Assembly (NCBI GenBank): GCA_030280995.1
Contig: JASXTE010000008.1
Span: 21,937,693 to 22,001,692, forward strand
Reading direction: 5' to 3'
Origin: Hemileia vastatrix
Lineage: Eukaryota > Basidiomycota > Pucciniomycetes > Pucciniales > Zaghouaniaceae
DNA: 64,000 nucleotides
The translations under genes were made by a program, and so were the position numbers. Under the pieces are notes generated by a model. It was not told where the DNA came from, did no database searches, and worked only from the letters and a program-made list of their open reading frames with translations. Each line of letters begins with the position of its first letter. Position 1 is the first letter of the stretch. Below are positions 58,919-64,000 of the stretch, in pieces.

Positions 58919-59649
58919 GTCTGATTTTCAAAATTTTACAAAAATTTTAAAAGTGATAATAAAAATGACAACATTAGCAGTTGAATAAGTCCACTGTTAT
59001 ACAGATATGAGTCCTACATATATTTAAGTATGAAATTTTTATTGAAAGAAAGAGATATCATATGGACATGAAAAAAAGGAGATGAAAATCAAATTGTTTG
59101 AAAAGAAGGAAAAAAAGATTGAGAAAGAGTGAAGTTAGAATTTGAAGGAAATTGAATATAGAGCAAGTGAAATACTTAAATAATGTGCAATTTACGTGTT
59201 TCAATGACATGGAATGCAGAAAAAATTGAAATAGGAGAAAGGGGGAATCATGGCCATGCCAAGAAGAAAAAACAAGTAGGATTATGGAGCTAAAAAAAGA
59301 AAGAAAAGTGGGAGAGAAGAAAAAAGGTTAGTTTTACCTTTAAAATAAAAAGATAAACATATAATAAATAAATTTATATTTTAAAAACAAAAAAAAACAA
59401 AAAAAACTAATTAGTTAGTATGTAAGTAAAAATAAAAAAATGACTAACCTGGAGAGATGAGTTGAGAAATCAATTGACTTCAAACTATTTGAGGGATGAA
59501 ATAGGACAGGATAGAATGGATATAAGTGATGAAAGAAAAAAAGAAAGACTGAAAAATTATGCGATTGCAGAAAGTATGTGATTTAATGTTTAGTTGATGA
59601 AGGAAAACAAAAAGACTTGAAAAAAAAGACTATAACAGAAAATTCAAAA

Positions 59650-59943
59650 TCAAAGTGAGTATGAAAATAAGAATAACCATTCTAAGGAAACATTCCTGAG
59701 AAGTCCTGAATCACTGTCTAAAACTGGGTACAGATAGGTTAAGCAGTGTTTTGATGTTGTACTTGGGGGTATGAAATACTTGAGCCTTTCTTGGAAGAAG
59801 GTAGTGTTTCAAGGCAAACTTTTATAAAAAAAGAAAATCTTCTTCAAGATCAGAATCATAATCCCAATAAGAGTCCAAGTGTAGATCAAGAGCAGTGAAA
59901 GTTATTACCTGATGTGGCTTATCATGAGTTGAAAGTGAGCAAG
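59650..59943 (-). pseudogene. H2 transposase N-terminal remnant
   Basis: Minus strand reads MPCSLSTHDKPHQVITFTALDLHLDSYWDYDSDLEEDFLFL, then in shifted frame LLPRK...PKYNIKTLLNLSVPSFRQ and FRTSQECFLR. Aligns with H3 47798-48061 and with the H1 N-terminal segment. It passes directly to the spacer, lacking the DDE part, so H2 was non-autonomous through internal deletion. Confidence 0.65.
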
Positions 59944-60027
59944 GCATGGCTCTTATATGGTATTATTATGTAAAGTATGAACAATGTTTTGAGTTATAAA
60001 ATTTTATGCTGCAGAGCTCTTTGTATG

Positions 60028-61168
60028 TGTCGGCTGGTCGTCTAGAAGAAGGAGAAGGATAGAAGAAAGAAAGAGAGGAGGAGAAGGAGGAAAGGAGTAT
60101 GGGTAATAAAACAAATAAAACTTAATAAAATTATTTATTTTATTGAGAGAAAGGCAACGACGAGTGAGCTGAGAAGAAATAACAATTTGGTTTTATAAAT
60201 ATTAATATTATTTAAGTAAGAATTCTGCGCGGCAACCAATATAATTACTATCAGACTTAAAGCAACCTTTAAATTGTTATATAAAATTTTAATTAGAATT
60301 TTATTACTAATAAAAAGAATATAAACGTAATATAAAAATTGTATTTAAATTGTTGAGTGTATAATAAGTGATAAGGCTACAGGGGATTATCCAAGGCCCT
60401 TTTATAGGCAATGGGTCCTCTGAAGCGCTACTATATCAGTAAATACAATGATTAGAAAGGAATAAAACAAACATATCAAAAGAGTAAATGAAACATAACA
60501 ATATAGAGAAAAACATGAAACAAATAATTAAAAGCCCAATTAAGAATCCAATTTCCCCGCCATTAATCCCCAAATCAGTAAGTGACAATAGTAAATAACT
60601 AAACAAGAGTGGAAACATAGGAACTATGAGAAATATAATTCCCAACAGATGGTACATCCTGATTAGAGGACATTTTAAGTGAAACAAAAAATAATTTGAC
60701 GCAACAAAACAAGCAATTAATCTCAATTTAGTCCAAATTAATTTATTTGTTTTTTCTAACACAATTAAGGGTCAAAAGAAGCGTCCTTAATAATTGTTTA
60801 GTATCATATGAGAGGTATTAGTTAATATATAAATTTAAGTAATTAATTTAAATATATTATAAATCAAATTTACACTTGTAATTATAATATATGTTTTTTA
60901 ATTAATTAAATATAAATTTATAATTATTAAATACATAAAAATGCGCATTTATTTGTAGAATATATTATATTATGCTCAATTTAATTGTATATAAAAATAT
61001 ATATAACCAATAAATTTAATGTAACATTTGTATATAATAAAATTCTTATATAATTTCATTATGTAATAAAATATTAAGTTATATTCATTAAATACAAGTC
61101 TTACTCACTCTTTAAGGTTTTATAATTTATATATCATTTACTGGACTCCTGGAATAGCCTGGCTGACA
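60028..61168 (-). repeat. LTR2, 3' LTR of element E
   Basis: 1141 bp; plus strand TGTCGGCTGGTCGTCTAGAA to ATAGCCTGGCTGACA. Matches the solo copy at 11010-12236. Left flank GTATG (60023-60027) should recur at the other end of E, outside the window. Confidence 0.9.
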
Positions 61169-61179
61169 CTCCCTCACTC
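61169..61179 (-). other. Polypurine tract of element E
   Basis: GAGTGAGGGAG on the minus strand, abutting LTR2. Identical to element D. Confidence 0.8.
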
Positions 61180-61201
61180 TAAAAAAACAATAAAAAAAAT
61201 G

Positions 61202-64000
61202 CTAAGATTTTTTCTTTTTGTATTTTTTCAACAGAGCAGGCAGATTTGAAATTTCTTTGCCAGGTATCCATGCATCATGTTCAGATGATTTGTTCTTATA
61301 TCTCAATAAATATTCAGTACCTCTTTCAGAAGTGATAATTCTATCATTGAGAATTTTATCAATTTCTGCTGTTTCTGTGACTTCCTGAGGGTTCTTCTTA
61401 GGTCTTCCTCTTCTTTTTGGAAATAAGTCACTGTTGGAAGTATAAGGTTTAAGCAAAGAAATGGGAAAGACAGGATGTTTCCTATCATATGGAGAATACA
61501 ATACAACTTCTACTGCATTATCACCAACCATTCTATTAACAACAAATGGTCCTACAAAAGGATCTTTTAATTTGTGGTTACCTTGTAAATTGAAATGGAC
61601 AGTAGAGATCAACACTTCATCACCCTTGTTAAATGTGTATTCTTTATGGGATTTATCCCATCTTTTCTTTTCATATTCAAATGCTTTATCAATACAACTC
61701 TGAGCATGTTTTCTGCATAGCTGTTGCATTTGCATAAAAGATTTTACACCAGGGTGTAGTTCCAACTTAGGTAATTTATTATTGAGAATTTGAGCAGGAG
61801 TGTTTGGGACATAACCTAACCAAAGTTCAAAAGGCTTTTTCTCAGTGACAGAATGAACAGTGCTATTATATGCAAATTCAAGACCAGGCAAAAGAGTGAC
61901 CCAATCATGAGTAAATCTGTCATTATCTTTATATTCTAAACCAAAGGCACAATACCTTCTAATCATATCTTCCAGAGTTTGAATCATTCTTTCAGCTAGA
62001 CCATCAGTCTGAGGATGGTGAGCTGTAGACAATTTTAACTCACAGCCACAAATATCCATCAAAGAGGTCCAAAATTCAGAAGTGAATTTTGGATCCCTAT
62101 CAGAGATAATGGCTTTTGGAAAACCAATAATATTAAACATGTAAGTCCACCATAAGAAAGCTAATTCTCTGGTGGATACATCTTTGTGGGTTGGAATAAA
62201 TTTGCACATTTTTGTGAATCTATCAACTATTACCCAACAAGAGTTAAAGCTGTCTTTACCTGCAACAGGAAGACCAGTGACAAAATCCATATTAATGATT
62301 TGCCAGGGAGCATTAGGTGCTTCAATATGTTGTAATAACCCTGCTCTCTTACCTGTTAATCTTTTAGATTTTTGGCAGGAATCACAAGATTCAACATATA
62401 ATTTTGTGTCTTCAGACATATTAGCCCACCATGCAGTGTTTTTGATTCTAATCAATGTTTTTTCAAGATCAAAATGACCAGCTAATATGTCATCATGACA
62501 AAGTTTGAGGATAGTTTCTTTCATTGAAGGAGTAATAACAATTACATTGGTAAGCTTCCTTCTATAATAAATATAACCATCTTCAATAGAAAACTTTCCT
62601 TTATTTAAAGCATTTTGGTATTTTGCAGGAAGAGTTTTTATTAATGCTTGAATTGAAGCATTCTTAGGATCATTCAAAATAGTAACTAATTTATTTAAGT
62701 CAGAATCTTTATCATATGAATCCAGTATTAACTGTAATAACTCTTCTTCCATATCAACTATAAATTTACCATGTATATGAACAGTGTCATCCTCAGGTAC
62801 ATAAGCAGGATTGGAGTCATTATTTGGCAGAGGCAATCTGGAGAGCATATCAACATTAGAGTGAACATTTCCAGCTCTGTGGATAATAGTCATCCTTCCT
62901 CTGTATTCCTGAACAGCAAGTTGCCACCTGAACATATGTCTGTTAGGTGTTTTGAGGTTTAAGAGAGATTTCACAGCACTACAGTCAGTTACCAACTCAA
63001 ATTTTTGGTCATCCAAGTAGTAATGAAGTTTCTCAAGAGCCCAAACAACTGCTAAGCACTCCAATTGAGTGGCACCATATTTCAATTCACTATTTCTTAA
63101 GGTTCTTGAAATATAACAAATTACAACCTCTGAGGATTTATCATTAATAATTTGCTTTTGGTGAAGGGCAGCACCCAGACCAATAAAGCTTGCATCTGTA
63201 TAAAGTACAAATGGCTTGTTAAAATCTGGAAAAGCCAATATAGGGGCTGACATTAAGCAATTTTTCAATGTATTAAAAGCTTTTTGACAGTCATCATTCC
63301 AGAGAAAAGCAACATCTTTTCTGGTTAGTTTTGTAAGAGGCAAGGCTATGACCTGATAATTTTTAATATATTGTCTATAATAGCCACACATACCTAAAAA
63401 ACTTTGGATTTCTCTTACAGAAGTTGGTGCTTTCACATTTTGAATGGCAGCAACTTTATTATGGTCTACACAAATTTGTAAGCCTGACACAACATGGCCA
63501 AGGACTTTCAAAGATTGAAAACCAAATTTACACTTTTTTAAAGATAAGGTCATATTGATTTCATCCATTTTTTGGAAAACTCTATTTAAGTGAATTATAT
63601 GTTCATCAAAAGTTTTAGAAAAAACAATAATATCATCAATATAAACCATGAGCCAACCTTCAATAATTTCTTGATGGAAAGTGTTATCCATGACTTTTTG
63701 GAAAACTGAAGGAGCATTTTTAGGGCCAAATGGCATCTTAACATACTTATATATTCCCATATGAGTAGCAATAAGCAAAAAATTTTGAGAATTTTTCTCA
63801 ACTGGAACTTGATGATACCCTTTATTACCATCCAGACAACTAATAAATTTTGCACCTTGCAAGGTAGCATGTATTGAATTAATTCTGGGTAAAGGATAAA
63901 TATCATCAACAGTATAAGTATTTAAAGCTCTGTAATCTCCACATAATCTAGCTTTATCTTTTTCATAAGAAATTAAGACTGGGGAGATGACACAATATTT
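61202..64000 (-). CDS. Element E pol: RT, RNase H, integrase, chromodomain (partial, intact frame)
   Basis: Open for about 930 codons from the window edge to a TAG at 61202. Domain order: RT start KYCVISPVLISYEKDKARLCGDYRALN, LDGNKGYHQVPVEKN, MPFGPKNAPSVFQ and catalytic YIDD (about 63640); RNase H FVLYTDASFIGLGA (about 63200) with VTDCSAVKSLLNLKT; integrase zinc finger HDDILAGHFD...CDSCQKS (62370-62500); core Asp in VIVDRFTKM, Asp in IISDRDPKF and Glu in LAERMIQ; GPF-type module DPFVGPFVVNRMVGDNAVEV with HPVFPISLLKPY; and a C-terminal chromodomain-like YLLRYKNKSSEHDAWIPGKEI (about 61250-61310), expected to guide integration to modified chromatin. All key catalytic residues that I can check are present. 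Protease and gag would lie to the right. Confidence 0.95.
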   Translation of the reverse strand, partial: KYCVISPVLISYEKDKARLCGDYRALNTYTVDDIYPLPRINSIHATLQGAKFISCLDGNKGYHQVPVEKNSQNFLLIATHMGIYKYVKMPFGPKNAPSVFQKVMDNTFHQEIIEGWLMVYIDDIIVFSKTFDEHIIHLNRVFQKMDEINMTLSLKKCKFGFQSLKVLGHVVSGLQICVDHNKVAAIQNVKAPTSVREIQSFLGMCGYYRQYIKNYQVIALPLTKLTRKDVAFLWNDDCQKAFNTLKNCLMSAPILAFPDFNKPFVLYTDASFIGLGAALHQKQIINDKSSEVVICYISRTLRNSELKYGATQLECLAVVWALEKLHYYLDDQKFELVTDCSAVKSLLNLKTPNRHMFRWQLAVQEYRGRMTIIHRAGNVHSNVDMLSRLPLPNNDSNPAYVPEDDTVHIHGKFIVDMEEELLQLILDSYDKDSDLNKLVTILNDPKNASIQALIKTLPAKYQNALNKGKFSIEDGYIYYRRKLTNVIVITPSMKETILKLCHDDILAGHFDLEKTLIRIKNTAWWANMSEDTKLYVESCDSCQKSKRLTGKRAGLLQHIEAPNAPWQIINMDFVTGLPVAGKDSFNSCWVIVDRFTKMCKFIPTHKDVSTRELAFLWWTYMFNIIGFPKAIISDRDPKFTSEFWTSLMDICGCELKLSTAHHPQTDGLAERMIQTLEDMIRRYCAFGLEYKDNDRFTHDWVTLLPGLEFAYNSTVHSVTEKKPFELWLGYVPNTPAQILNNKLPKLELHPGVKSFMQMQQLCRKHAQSCIDKAFEYEKKRWDKSHKEYTFNKGDEVLISTVHFNLQGNHKLKDPFVGPFVVNRMVGDNAVEVVLYSPYDRKHPVFPISLLKPYTSNSDLFPKRRGRPKKNPQEVTETAEIDKILNDRIITSERGTEYLLRYKNKSSEHDAWIPGKEISNLPALLKKYKKKKS

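Larger units (their letters stand above)
48564..60027 (-). mobile_element. H2: Harbinger-like element with the same three-gene layout as H1
   Basis: Reversed relative to H1. The end at 48564 is AGGGGGTGTCAGTTCTGGAA. From the far end inward: transposase N-terminal remnant (59943-59650, minus), spacer like H1 and H3 (59640-59190), a possible TET-like part (58918-58740), the TET-like C-terminal end split by element D (58392-58440 and 49880-49933, minus), the twin AATAAA hairpins, and a Myb/SANT-like remnant (48930-49200, plus). The other end was cut off by element E at 60028. Contains element D and a 200-bp MITE. Confidence 0.65.
60028..64000 (-). mobile_element. Element E: Ty3/gypsy chromovirus with LTR2, truncated by window edge
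   Basis: 3' LTR (60028-61168), polypurine tract (61169-61179) and an uninterrupted pol reading frame to the window edge. Gag, protease, leader and 5' LTR lie outside. The only element here without stops in the visible coding region, so it is the youngest and may be potentially active. It inserted into H2 and removed the other H2 end from view. Confidence 0.92.

Noticed and set aside
60436..60762. Hydrophobic 108-residue minus frame in LTR2
   Set aside because: Lies within the LTR; the solo LTR2 at 11619-11810 has a different, shorter frame at the related position, so there is no sign of conservation.

Overview
This window is eukaryotic, very AT-rich and almost entirely made of nested, mostly broken transposable elements. 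I see no convincing host gene, no tRNA or rRNA and no CRISPR array. The protein families suggest a fungus, most likely a basidiomycete rust: chromodomain Ty3/gypsy elements (chromoviruses), a DDE_Tnp_4 / PIF-Harbinger-like transposase, a TET/JBP-like 2OG-Fe(II) oxygenase carrying a GLYFP stretch, and a Myb/SANT-like partner. The organism is an inference from family resemblance and base composition.

Layout. Four LTR families can be told apart. LTR1 (about 1.18 kb) belongs to element A (277-13413, minus), element B (14009-22827, plus) and the broken element G (gag side 37936-45122, pol side 3266-3942, minus before an inversion). LTR2 occurs as a solo LTR (11010-12236) and as the 3' LTR of element E (60028-64000, minus), which has the only intact pol. 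LTR3 (about 770 bp) bounds element F (minus: 5' LTR 37167-37935, pol and gag 30937-37099, 3' LTR now at 2496-3265). LTR5 (about 725 bp) bounds element D (49934-58391, plus). A further solo-LTR-like insert lies at about 34908-35995.

DNA transposons. Three 261-bp MITEs (16-276, 3943-4203, 33265-33525) have 3-bp target duplications and palindromic terminal repeats; a decayed fourth copy lies at 46144-46310. A 3.4-kb element at 39520-42898 has similar ends. Two 200-bp MITEs (38500-38699, 58534-58733) share AGGGGGT-type ends with a family of large Harbinger-like elements. Element H1 (13414-29229 plus its displaced left end 1146-1268) carries a transposase, a TET/JBP-like gene and a convergent Myb/SANT-like gene. 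H2 (48564-60027, reversed) keeps remnants of the same three genes in the same order. H3 (47508-48563) is split by H2.

History read from junctions. F inserted into G (duplication AGTAC). H1 inserted into the 3' part of F. A inserted into H1 (duplication GAATC), and B into the H1 transposase. A solo LTR2 sits in the end of the 5' LTR of A (duplication GTCAG). MITEs landed in the G reverse transcriptase and in the 3' LTR of A, and an inversion between these two MITEs flipped 277-3942. Undoing the flip restores three target duplications, the continuity of LTR1 (to 1176 bp, as in B) and the reverse-transcriptase reading frame. The most notable result is the transposon family carrying a TET/JBP-like dioxygenase in a conserved three-gene layout.
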